DNA from: Candidatus Bathyarchaeota archaeon | Lineage (GTDB): Archaea > Thermoproteota > Bathyarchaeia > EX4484-135 > B24-G1 | Reading direction: 5' to 3' | Length of the DNA stretch: 6,683 bases | NCBI GenBank assembly: GCA_003662535.1 | Contig: QMYG01000034.1 | Span: forward strand, 1-6,683 | Shown: positions 1-5,232 of the stretch, in pieces | How positions within the stretch are numbered: position 1 is the first letter of the stretch | How the letters are laid out: each line of letters starts with the position of its first letter | Position numbers and translations under genes: made by a program | The notes under the pieces: model-generated | What the model saw: the letters and a program-made list of their open reading frames with translations, nothing else | Databases searched by the model: none | What the model was told of the DNA's origin: nothing

Positions 1-72
1 CGTGTAGGCGACGAGGCTAAGCTTCAACTCAACACCCCCAAACCTCAACAGCCAAATGGGCTTCCGAGCCAC
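1..72 (-). CDS. Possible start of a hypothetical protein, cut by window edge
   Basis: A minus-strand frame stays open from a GTG at 70-72 to the window edge. It gives 24 residues beginning VARKPIWLLRFGG and mixing hydrophobic and basic residues. It would follow cdvC in the same direction about 50 bases after its stop, so it could be a fifth operon gene or a separate unit. No good Shine-Dalgarno sits at the usual distance (a GAGAG lies about 10 bases upstream), no ATG is available in this frame, and no family can be recognised from so few residues. The frame is open upstream into the cdvC stop region, so openness alone is weak evidence. Treat it as tentative. Confidence 0.25.
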   Translation of the reverse strand, partial: MARKPIWLLRFGGVELKLSLVAYT

Positions 73-108
73 ATATATCCAACTCTCAACACATCGTGGC
101 GTAATGCG

Positions 109-115
109 AAAAGAA
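109..115 (-). terminator. Possible oligo-T terminator of the cdv operon
   Basis: Just after the cdvC stop codon the minus strand reads TTCTTTT. Archaeal RNA polymerase commonly stops at short T tracts without a strong hairpin, so this could end the cdv transcript. It is short and interrupted, and a downstream gene in the same direction may exist, so read-through is equally possible. Confidence 0.2.
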
Positions 116-121
116 GCCCGT

Positions 122-1264
122 CTAATAGGCTCCAAAATTCTCGTCCCAAGCCCTGTAGAGCTTCATCATCTCCTCAGTAACGCTTGGCCTTATCTTGGCG
201 ATTGCGTCTAGGAAGTCCCTCATGCTGACTGGTCTAGGCTTCACGTCTGCGGTTAGTGCCTTCTTTGACCTGAAGAGCTCCCTTATTACGTTTAGCTGTG
301 CTGATTGGCAGACATCCCTTATGTCGCTTCCGGAAAAGCCCTCGGTTCTCTCTGCAAGCCTCCGAAAGTCTACGTCCCGAGCCAGCGTGAAGTCCTTTGT
401 GAAGTGGCGGAACATCTTTAGGCGTGTAGGTGTGTCGGGCAGCGGAACCAGCAGCCGCTTCTGGAACCTGCGTATAAATGGCCAGTCTAGGTTCCAAGGC
501 TTGTTCGTTGCGCCGATGACGTAGACGTGCAGCCTTCTACCTTTATCGACGATGCTGTCCATCTCTTTGAGGAACTGGTTTCTGACCCTGGCCTCTCCAC
601 CTATCTCGCTGGAGTGAACCCGAACGAGCGAGTCAAGCTCGTCTATGAAGATGATTGCGGGCTTCTTTTGACTAGCCACAGCCCTAGCCGCATTAAAAAG
701 CCTGGCCACGTTCTTCTCAGCTTCCCCGAGCCACTTAGACATTATAGTGGCGGCGTCCACAGAGAAGAAGGAGGCGTCAATCTCGTTTGCTACGGCGGCT
801 GCCAGAAGGGTTTTCCCGCATCCGGGAGGCCCAAAGAGCAGTATGCCCCTCGGCCATCCTAGGGGGAAGAGGTCTGGCCGTCTGGTTGGATAGATTATGG
901 CCTCCTCGATGACAGCCTTAACCTGCTCCAGCCCAACGACATCGCTCCACCTGACGTTGGGCTTGTCTGTTAGGACGAGTTCGTCGTAGCTGAGCTTCTG
1001 CCCGGCCTTTGGGCCGTTCGGCTCCATTAGGGAGCCGTCGGGTTCGCCTCGAAGCTTCCTAATTCTCCTCTGGTAGGCCTGAGCCCGCTGTATGTATATC
1101 TGGTTTAGCTGGTAGTCTGGGTAGAGCTTCGTGATTTTCATCAGCATCTCAACAGCCCTCTTATACATCGTTATGGCGCTGTCTGTTTTCCCCTGCCTAT
1201 CTAGGTAGACTGCTCTAGTGGCGTAGCTCGAGGCAACCCTCTCCAGCTCCCTAATGGAACTCAT
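122..1264 (-). CDS. cdvC: CdvC, Vps4-type AAA+ ATPase of the archaeal ESCRT division machinery
   Basis: This 380-residue protein is a full-length Vps4/CdvC homologue, a hexameric ATPase that pulls ESCRT-III subunits out of their polymer during cell division. Residues about 5-72 form a three-helix MIT domain, the module that binds ESCRT-III tails. A linker of about 30 residues leads to the AAA+ domain. It has Walker A GPPGCGKT at 145-152, pore loop KWLGEAE at 177-183, Walker B IIFIDE at 204-209, sensor 1 GATN at 251-254, arginine fingers R265-R266 in FIRRF, and GFSGSD at 309-314. The C-terminal helix YRAWDENFG (370-378) resembles the last helix of Vps4. All catalytic residues are present. It is the last gene of the cdv operon. 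The Shine-Dalgarno AGGAGGT overlaps the cdvB stop codon and fixes the ATG at 1264, but it can fold into a hairpin (separate entry). Confidence 0.97.
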   Translation of the reverse strand: MSSIRELERVASSYATRAVYLDRQGKTDSAITMYKRAVEMLMKITKLYPDYQLNQIYIQRAQAYQRRIRKLRGEPDGSLMEPNGPKAGQKLSYDELVLTDKPNVRWSDVVGLEQVKAVIEEAIIYPTRRPDLFPLGWPRGILLFGPPGCGKTLLAAAVANEIDASFFSVDAATIMSKWLGEAEKNVARLFNAARAVASQKKPAIIFIDELDSLVRVHSSEIGGEARVRNQFLKEMDSIVDKGRRLHVYVIGATNKPWNLDWPFIRRFQKRLLVPLPDTPTRLKMFRHFTKDFTLARDVDFRRLAERTEGFSGSDIRDVCQSAQLNVIRELFRSKKALTADVKPRPVSMRDFLDAIAKIRPSVTEEMMKLYRAWDENFGAY

Positions 1265-1281
1265 GGAGGCGTCTACCTCCT
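1265..1281 (-). promoter_or_regulatory. cdvC Shine-Dalgarno inside a small hairpin at the cdvB/cdvC junction
   Basis: On the minus strand the cdvB stop is embedded in AGGAGGTAG. The GGAGGT is a near-perfect ribosome binding site, 10 bases before the cdvC ATG. Those 10 bases end in CCTCC, which pairs exactly with GGAGG. With a closing U-G pair the stem is 6 pairs around the loop AGAC, and its 3' arm touches the start codon. The folded RNA would hide the ribosome site. A ribosome ending cdvB would open it, since the cdvB stop codon lies within the stem-loop. The pairing is seen directly; the regulatory role is inferred. Confidence 0.55.
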
Positions 1282-2058
1282 AAGCTCCACCCTGCCCTCT
1301 TGGCTCAGCCTCTGAAGAGCCCATAGAACCCTTTCGGGGGGAAGGTTAAGCTCTGAGGCGCACTCAGCTATGTCCACGTCTCCCCCCTTCATCTTTGCAT
1401 AGCTGTAGACCCTCTCTAGGATTTCTCCCTCACCACCCCCGTAGTCGTTGCTGGCCTGCCCGTCAGCGCCCAAGGCTAGGGCCACAGTCCTCCCGCTGTG
1501 AACATCCACAGTTTCAGGCGGGGTTGGGAACTTCTCAGCCATCCTCCGCTCTAACTCCGCCCTCGCCTCGCTAAGTATCTCCTCGCTTCCGGGCTCATCT
1601 ATGGGTGTCGGCGGCTCTAGGGCGTCTACGCTCGTCTCGGAGAGCACATCGCTTATCGTGTCTCCAATCTTCTCAAGTTCATAGGAGAGCGATGGCATGA
1701 CCTTCGCAGCGTGCTTAGAAAGCACCTTCAGCTCGCTGGCTACTGGCGCTAGGTCTGAGACGACTGCGTTTAGTGATTTGAGCATGTCTAGGCGTATGAT
1801 GAGCCTCTCCATCAGTATGTCGCACTGTGTGAAGACTTGGAGCACATGCTTAACGACGGAAAGCTCGTTGGCGTAGACGAGGGCCCTTGCGTAGTCGTTT
1901 GCGCTTACGGCTTCGAGGCAGAGCTTCCAAAGCCTCTGCCTCTGCCTTTCGAGGCTTCTCATAGCTAGGCGTAGCCTGCCCCTCTGGCTGGCCAGCATCC
2001 TAGAGATTTGGCCAGCCAGCTCGTGGAACGACGGCCTGCGGAACATGCCCCTAACCAT
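1273..2058 (-). CDS. cdvB: CdvB, ESCRT-III-like division protein with C-terminal winged helix
   Basis: This 261-residue protein is an ESCRT-III family subunit that polymerises at the membrane at mid-cell. Residues about 12-140 are the helical core: a very basic first helix (QRGRLRLAMRSLERQRQR, 25-42) followed by long amphipathic helices. A Pro-rich linker (LEPPTPIDEPG, 147-157) and a short helix (158-176) follow. KFPTPPETV (176-184) resembles a weak MIM2 motif for the CdvC MIT domain. A flexible Gly-rich stretch leads to a winged helix at about 210-261. That winged helix is the hallmark of CdvB rather than CdvB1-B3, and in Sulfolobus it binds the CdvA tail. The ATG at 2058 overlaps the cdvA stop by 8 bases and has a strong Shine-Dalgarno GGAGG (2065-2069) six bases upstream, so this start is preferred over the in-frame ATG at residue 5. 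Confidence 0.93.
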   Translation of the reverse strand: MVRGMFRRPSFHELAGQISRMLASQRGRLRLAMRSLERQRQRLWKLCLEAVSANDYARALVYANELSVVKHVLQVFTQCDILMERLIIRLDMLKSLNAVVSDLAPVASELKVLSKHAAKVMPSLSYELEKIGDTISDVLSETSVDALEPPTPIDEPGSEEILSEARAELERRMAEKFPTPPETVDVHSGRTVALALGADGQASNDYGGGEGEILERVYSYAKMKGGDVDIAECASELNLPPERVLWALQRLSQEGRVELRR

Positions 2059-2812
2059 GCAGCGCCTCCGCCTCTTGCCCGCCTTCTCCCCTACCTTCCT
2101 GCTCGTCCCTAATCCTAATCACAACAGGCTCTTCCCCGTCCCCCGACGGGTAGTAGTCGCCAGAATCCAAAACCACGGGCGTCCCCTCCAGAGCTGTTGC
2201 TGGCACGTGCCTAGAGGCGTCAATCATTTCTTCCCTGAGCGCCTCTAGGTCTGACTTCTCCATAATCAGCTGTCTTAGGCCTTTGCGCATGATGCGCATA
2301 GCCTCCTTGTAGATGTCCTCGTCTATGTGGCCTAGGCCCCTCTCCACCTCTAGGCAGGCCATGGCTGTTATCAAGTCCTTAATTTGCTTGGAGCAGTCCT
2401 CGCAGGCACGCTCAAGCTCTGTGGCCACGGTCTTCGCATCTATGCTCAGCCGACTGAGGGCTGTTTCCACCTCGCTTTGGAGTTCGTCGAAGGCCTTCGG
2501 CATTATGCGTCTCTCCTCGTAGAGCTTGTTGAGCATCTCCCTCTTCTGCCTGAGTATTGAGGCCTTGTCCCTAATTTCTAAGGCCTTGGCGACTACGGCT
2601 GGCGTGTAGACCACGCAGTCTCCGTCTACCTGAATCTGCCTCATGTCGCAGCGGATGAAACGCTCCTCCCGACCCCTGATGAGCAGAGATGTGGAGTTTC
2701 CGTCAGCGTCCGATATGACTGAGACGACGTGCCCTATGAAGCGCCCATACTTGTCTTGGACTGACTTCCCGACAAGGGTGATTGGCTTTTCCACTCCGCC
2801 CGACATTTTCAC
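2051..2812 (-). CDS. cdvA: CdvA, PRC-barrel and coiled-coil membrane scaffold for ESCRT-III
   Basis: CdvA binds membrane and DNA in related archaea and brings CdvB to the division site. The 253 residues show the expected order. A beta-rich PRC-barrel domain spans about 12-70 (LVGKSVQDKYGRFIGHVVSV, then a strand at TSLLIRG). A long charged helical or coiled-coil region spans about 74-200. A linker is followed by the strand-forming peptide EPVVIRIRDE at 228-237, which matches the ESCRT-III-binding (E3B) peptide that pairs with the CdvB winged helix. A further 16 residues rich in Gly and Glu follow E3B. The start is GTG at 2812, overlapping the upstream TGA as GTGA. The ATG two codons later (2806) is an alternative behind AGGTGA. 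Its 3' end overlaps cdvB by 8 bases, so the two are probably translationally coupled. Confidence 0.93.
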   Translation of the reverse strand: MKMSGGVEKPITLVGKSVQDKYGRFIGHVVSVISDADGNSTSLLIRGREERFIRCDMRQIQVDGDCVVYTPAVVAKALEIRDKASILRQKREMLNKLYEERRIMPKAFDELQSEVETALSRLSIDAKTVATELERACEDCSKQIKDLITAMACLEVERGLGHIDEDIYKEAMRIMRKGLRQLIMEKSDLEALREEMIDASRHVPATALEGTPVVLDSGDYYPSGDGEEPVVIRIRDEQEGRGEGGQEAEALHG

Positions 2813-3462
2813 CTATACACCCCCGACCTGCTCTCCTCATCCATCAGCTCGTCAGGTAGTTCTGGGAAGCTGTCCTTCATGCGGCTCTCAGCTATCACCA
2901 TAGCCTCCCTCAGTATCCTCTGGGCCTCCTCGCTGCTGGCCTCAAAATCTACGCTCGTCTCCGAGAACTGGCCAGCACTCGATATTATGTCTGTCAGCAG
3001 GTCGTTAATCTCTCCAAGCTCCTTCTCGGCGTCAGGGATTATGTTGCCAAGCGTGTAGCGGACGCTCTGCAGAACCTGCAGGGCTGGGGCAAGCGTCGAG
3101 ACCATGTTGCCCACCTCTGTTATCGTCTTCAGGCGTAGGGAGACCTGCTCCAACGCTAGCTTAGAATAGGTAATCAGCCTGATGATGTTCTTCATCTGGG
3201 AGAGCTCGTTCGCTAGGGCGTTGGCCCTCTCCATATCCCTGTGCATGAGAGACTCTACGACCTGATTGAAGAGTTGTTTATGTCTTGTTTGAAACTTTTT
3301 GAGCGTTTTGTCCATTCTTTTTATCTGTGTGTCCATTCTCCTTGAAACTTTGCTCATTCTCTCCTTCAGTGGGGGTGGTGGGCGTATGGAGTTTCTTATT
3401 CTGACGGAGAGTGGTGGCCCCCTTCCCGTGCCCATCCACCTTTTTGTGAAGTTGCTGGTCAT
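2809..3462 (-). CDS. CdvB1-like ESCRT-III paralogue leading the cdv operon
   Basis: This ESCRT-III family protein has no winged helix, like CdvB1-B3, which build and constrict the division ring. From the chosen ATG (3462) it has 217 residues, a typical length for that group. It has a basic, Pro-rich N-terminus (SIRPPPPLKERM), then a basic helix 1 (RRMDTQIKRMDKTLKKFQTRHK), helix 2 with MHRDMERANALANELSQMKN, and further amphipathic helices. An acidic tail contains FPELPDEL, a good MIM2 motif for the CdvC MIT domain. The same alignable blocks occur in the neighbouring CdvB (ALVYANELSVVKH, SETSVD), so the two are paralogues. The frame is open to an ATG at 3567, but a TATATA box at 3534-3539 lies inside that extension, and the extra 35 residues do not look like ESCRT-III. 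GGGGG lies upstream of the 3462 ATG. Confidence 0.9.
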   Translation of the reverse strand: MTSNFTKRWMGTGRGPPLSVRIRNSIRPPPPLKERMSKVSRRMDTQIKRMDKTLKKFQTRHKQLFNQVVESLMHRDMERANALANELSQMKNIIRLITYSKLALEQVSLRLKTITEVGNMVSTLAPALQVLQSVRYTLGNIIPDAEKELGEINDLLTDIISSAGQFSETSVDFEASSEEAQRILREAMVIAESRMKDSFPELPDELMDEESRSGVYR

Positions 3463-3531
3463 GGCTTCTTCCCCCGAAAGGGTTGCAGGTGCAACAGGCC
3501 CTTTGACCGAGTTAAGCGTTCTTAAGACGGA

Positions 3532-3540
3532 GCTATATAC
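3532..3540 (-). promoter_or_regulatory. TATA box candidate for the cdv operon
   Basis: The minus strand reads GTATATAGC here. Archaeal TATA boxes are centred about 26 bases before the transcription start, which puts the start near 3510 and gives a leader of roughly 48 bases before the ATG at 3462. No clear purine-rich BRE precedes it (ATGGGCCGTC). TATATA is symmetric, so the direction comes from the gene order. It would drive all four cdv genes. Confidence 0.45.
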
Positions 3541-3619
3541 GACGGCCCATATGCTGAGCGACACCAAACCTCAGGTTCTTTCACCTTCAAACCAAAAAGC
3601 GGGGGTGTGGGTCGCCGTC

Positions 3620-3763
3620 CTATGCGCATCCAAGTCCACACCAAACTTTCATCCACCTCTCCACGTAAGCAAGGCAAGACGCAGCCCAACCCACAGTCAG
3701 CCAAACCCGAAAAACAATCCTGAAAGGGCGGTTCCACGCCCACATCGAGACGAGAACACGCAT
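3620..3763 (-). CDS. Possible 47-residue Trp-rich small protein upstream of the cdv operon
   Basis: A minus-strand frame runs from an ATG at 3763 to a TAG at 3620-3622. It has GAGGT four bases before the ATG, a good Shine-Dalgarno match at a slightly short distance. The product starts MRVLVSMWAWNRPFRI. It has six Trp and three Cys residues and one moderately hydrophobic stretch (about 16-34) with Arg on both sides, so it might sit at or in the membrane. A possible TATA element (TTTAAA near 3826-3831) lies about 65 bases upstream. I recognise no family. The strand is G+T-rich, which raises Trp, Val and Cys codons by chance, and an overlapping plus-strand frame is also open, so this is a candidate only. 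Confidence 0.3.
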   Translation of the reverse strand: MRVLVSMWAWNRPFRIVFRVWLTVGWAASCLAYVERWMKVWCGLGCA

Positions 3764-3870
3764 AAAGACCTCAATATCGTCTACCTTAAGACAGTGCAGC
3801 TTCTGAAGCCTTTACTTGGCCGCAGTTTAAAACGGGTCAGTCTCTAAGATTTTTGGACGTGGTCTTGAAT
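3764..3870. other. Non-coding spacer upstream of the small ORF
   Basis: Together with 3463-3619 this makes up the roughly 400-base gap between the cdv operon and the two-helix membrane protein. Apart from the tentative small ORF and the TATATA element, I see only a TTTAAA stretch near 3826-3831 and a short T run after the membrane-protein stop. I see no stable long hairpin, repeat or RNA gene. Confidence 0.4.
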
Positions 3871-4221
3871 CTATTCGCCTAAGAGTTCTGCTTCCAGCTT
3901 TTTTAGCTTCTGTATGCGTTTTATCCAAGACTTGAGAAATCTGTATTGTTGTATGAAGGCGTAGAGGACGAAGAGCATGCAGGGTAGTGCCAGCACGAGG
4001 AAGATTATGTCCATGTAGGCCCTTCTCAGGATGAGGACTGGGAGAAATCTGATTACCCACCTGAATATGAAGATTGTTAGGAAGATTGAGGATGCCAGGC
4101 CGACGGCCACAGCGATTTTTATGAGGTTCCACTCGTCCAAAATGCGTTCAGCCAAGTCGTGCATTGTTCTCAGGGGCAGTTCTTCCGGCCTTCTTTCACT
4201 CATGCACCTTTCACTACGCAT
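3871..4221 (-). CDS. Small membrane protein with two helices and a basic C-terminal helix
   Basis: The 116-residue product has a polar, charged N-terminus (about 1-32) and a first membrane helix at about 34-53 (IKIAVAVGLASSIFLTIFIF). A basic hydrophobic loop (RWVIRFLPVLILRR) follows, then a second helix at about 70-90. The last 26 residues form a Lys/Glu-rich helix (FLKSWIKRIQKLKKLEAELL) that is probably cytoplasmic and could form a coiled coil. Both termini probably face the cytoplasm. I recognise no family. It lies upstream of the cdv operon on the same strand, separated by about 400 bases, and downstream of the winged-helix gene. A TATA-like stretch at 4239-4248 would start transcription near 4217. 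That favours a short leader with the ATG at 4203 (residue 7) or a leaderless ATG at 4221. Any link to division is positional. Confidence 0.75.
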   Translation of the reverse strand: MRSERCMSERRPEELPLRTMHDLAERILDEWNLIKIAVAVGLASSIFLTIFIFRWVIRFLPVLILRRAYMDIIFLVLALPCMLFVLYAFIQQYRFLKSWIKRIQKLKKLEAELLGE

Positions 4222-4238
4222 CTTTCAGGCGGCTCCAC

Positions 4239-4248
4239 AAATAAAATT
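4239..4248 (-). promoter_or_regulatory. TATA-like box for the two-helix membrane protein
   Basis: The minus strand reads AATTTTATTT, an A/T run in a region otherwise near 50 percent GC. It is centred about 23 bases before the ATG at 4221 and 41 before the ATG at 4203. This is compatible with a leaderless or very short-leader transcript, and with transcription separate from the winged-helix gene just upstream. Confidence 0.35.
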
Positions 4249-4273
4249 GACGCATCAGGAGTGAACCCGCAGC

Positions 4274-4534
4274 CTAAAATATCGTAGGCAGTAAGTCCTT
4301 CAGCTGGTCGTAGACCTTCTTTCCCATCTCTGTGATTCTGCACCCATCCTCGTCCTCAACGACGAGGCCCTTCTCAATCAGGTGGTGTAGGTGTTTTAGG
4401 AAGTCGTCGTAGGAGAGGGTTGTGGCCCTACGCCACAGGTGGGTTCTCGGAGTCGGGCCTGCGTATCTCAGGTATTCGAGAATCTCGAACCTTATCTGCA
4501 CAGCCGTCTTTCGCTGGGCTTTCCTCCGCTTCAA
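4274..4534 (-). CDS. Small winged-helix DNA-binding protein, putative regulator
   Basis: This 86-residue protein has the fold pattern of the small archaeal winged-helix proteins. A basic N-terminal tail (MKRRKAQRKT) is followed by helix 1 (VQIRFEILEYLRYAG, about 12-26) and the helix-turn-helix (PRTHLWRRATTLSYDDFLKHLHHLIEKG, 29-56). The wing is LVVEDEDGCRITEMG (57-71), and a last helix is KKVYDQLKDLL. The pattern 'strand, acidic turn, ITEMGKKVYDQL' is typical of this group. Such proteins usually act as single-domain transcription factors; the target here is unknown. The frame has only a TTG start (4534), since no in-frame ATG or GTG lies between it and the upstream stop. It lies 52 bases upstream of the membrane-protein gene on the same strand and is divergent from the secreted-protein gene. 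Confidence 0.8.
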   Translation of the reverse strand: MKRRKAQRKTAVQIRFEILEYLRYAGPTPRTHLWRRATTLSYDDFLKHLHHLIEKGLVVEDEDGCRITEMGKKVYDQLKDLLPTIF

Positions 4535-4575
4535 CCTGAATTCCTGATGTACATCTCTGGTGCGTCTGCCTTAAG

Positions 4576-4592
4576 CCTTATTACGAATTAAG
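4576..4592. promoter_or_regulatory. Divergent promoter region between winged-helix and secreted-protein genes
   Basis: The 79-base gap between the two divergent starts has one A/T-rich patch, reading CCTTATTACGAATTAAG on the plus strand. TTATTA and AATTAA could serve as TATA boxes in either direction. From about 4580, a minus-strand start near 4554 would leave a leader of about 20 bases for the winged-helix gene. A plus-strand start near 4607 would leave a very short leader for the secreted-protein gene. An autoregulating winged-helix protein could bind here, but no clear operator repeat is visible. Confidence 0.35.
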
Positions 4593-4613
4593 CTCCTCTC
4601 GGTGAGGCAAGAG

Positions 4614-5102
4614 TTGAGAAAGCTAGTGAAGATTGGCGTGGCCCTATCACTCATAACAGTGCTAATGATTACGACGTTCATGGTTGTAAGCTTCGTCTCC
4701 GCCGACATAGCGCCTGGAAACCGCTATAGATTCAGAACCACGCACGGCGAGGCACAAATACTCGTGGACGGGCAGTGGGAGAACGTGTCAGCGTCGCTGG
4801 AGTTCGTGATGGACGTCTCCGTTATCGGCATGAGAACCATAGGCCTAGACGTGGTGGAGGGCACCCTCACGATTGGGGAGCACAGCTACAGTCTTAACGG
4901 CTTCGGGGCCTTCGGCCTCTCTGGTAGACGTAGGGCAATACTATGCGGAGACGCAGGCGAGACCGCCCAATATGTCCTCCACGCATTCTACGGAAGAAAA
5001 TTCCCCATGGGCAGCATCTCTACGGCGATCTGCGGAGTGATAAATGGCGAAGACATCTACGCCGTTTTCTGGATAGACGGCCTGACCGTCAGGGAAGCCT
5101 AG
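4614..5102 (+). CDS. Secreted or membrane-anchored beta-rich protein of unknown function
   Basis: The product begins with a basic patch (MRKLVKIG) and a long hydrophobic stretch to about residue 29, ending in FVSA, then DIAPGNRYRF. This is a convincing Sec signal peptide, or an anchor if left uncut. The remaining 130 or so residues alternate polar and hydrophobic residues as in a beta sandwich (AQILVDGQWENVSASLEFVMDVSV, TLTIGEHSYSL). They contain only two Cys, C111 and C140, which could form a disulfide outside the cell. I recognise no family. The TTG at 4614 is preferred because GGTGAGG (4601-4607) sits six bases before it. A GTG at 4602 would add four residues but lacks a ribosome site. The short hydrophilic domain suggests an envelope or binding role, but nothing shows an enzyme. 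Confidence 0.75.
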   Translation: MRKLVKIGVALSLITVLMITTFMVVSFVSADIAPGNRYRFRTTHGEAQILVDGQWENVSASLEFVMDVSVIGMRTIGLDVVEGTLTIGEHSYSLNGFGAFGLSGRRRAILCGDAGETAQYVLHAFYGRKFPMGSISTAICGVINGEDIYAVFWIDGLTVREA

Positions 5103-5113
5103 GCTTTTAGCCT
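5095..5113 (+). terminator. Palindrome and hairpin at the stop codon of the secreted-protein gene
   Basis: The stop codon lies in the perfect 12-base palindrome AAGCCTAGGCTT (5095-5106). Its right half also pairs with the following bases as AGGCT-TTT-AGCCT (5101-5113). The two folds exclude each other. A T5 run follows at about 5150. This may terminate the plus-strand transcript, but the stems are short. Confidence 0.3.
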
Positions 5114-5232
5114 CAACTAAGGCGCATTCGCAGCCTAATCCCCACCAATTTTTGTTTGAACCATTTCCAGAAGCTTTTTGTGTTCGTGCCAGACGTATCT
5201 ACGAGCTGGGTAATTAGTGGGGTGTGTAGGGG

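Noticed and set aside
195..524. Overlapping frames on both strands opposite or within the 3' half of cdvC
   Set aside because: They are shadows of cdvC, with no ribosome site and no recognisable protein features.
527..862. Plus-strand open frame opposite the CdvC ATPase domain
   Set aside because: It lies fully antisense to the conserved Walker A to Walker B region of cdvC, whose reading is certain. The openness follows from codon bias on the other strand.
2045..2903. Three plus-strand frames opposite cdvA
   Set aside because: All are antisense to the PRC-barrel and coiled-coil coding sequence, and the products are Ser/Arg/Pro-rich without structure.
3522..3743. Minus-strand frame of 73 codons starting at GTG
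   Set aside because: It overlaps the 47-codon candidate in another frame, lacks a ribosome site and crosses the cdv promoter. Its composition looks random.
3299..3847. Plus-strand open frame of 182 codons
   Set aside because: Its first half is antisense to the well-supported CdvB1-like coding region, and its product there has no domain. The part beyond 3551 is low-complexity. I keep only the small-frame ambiguity as a finding.
3827..4264. Other frames over the two-helix membrane protein gene
   Set aside because: The 3871-4221 frame has two clear membrane helices and a coherent charge pattern. The competing frames give His/Pro/Arg-rich products.
4264..5145. Short repeat CGCAGCCTAA near 4268 and 5136
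   Set aside because: Ten bases shared by two intergenic ends could be a site, but two copies of this length are within chance and no symmetry is present.
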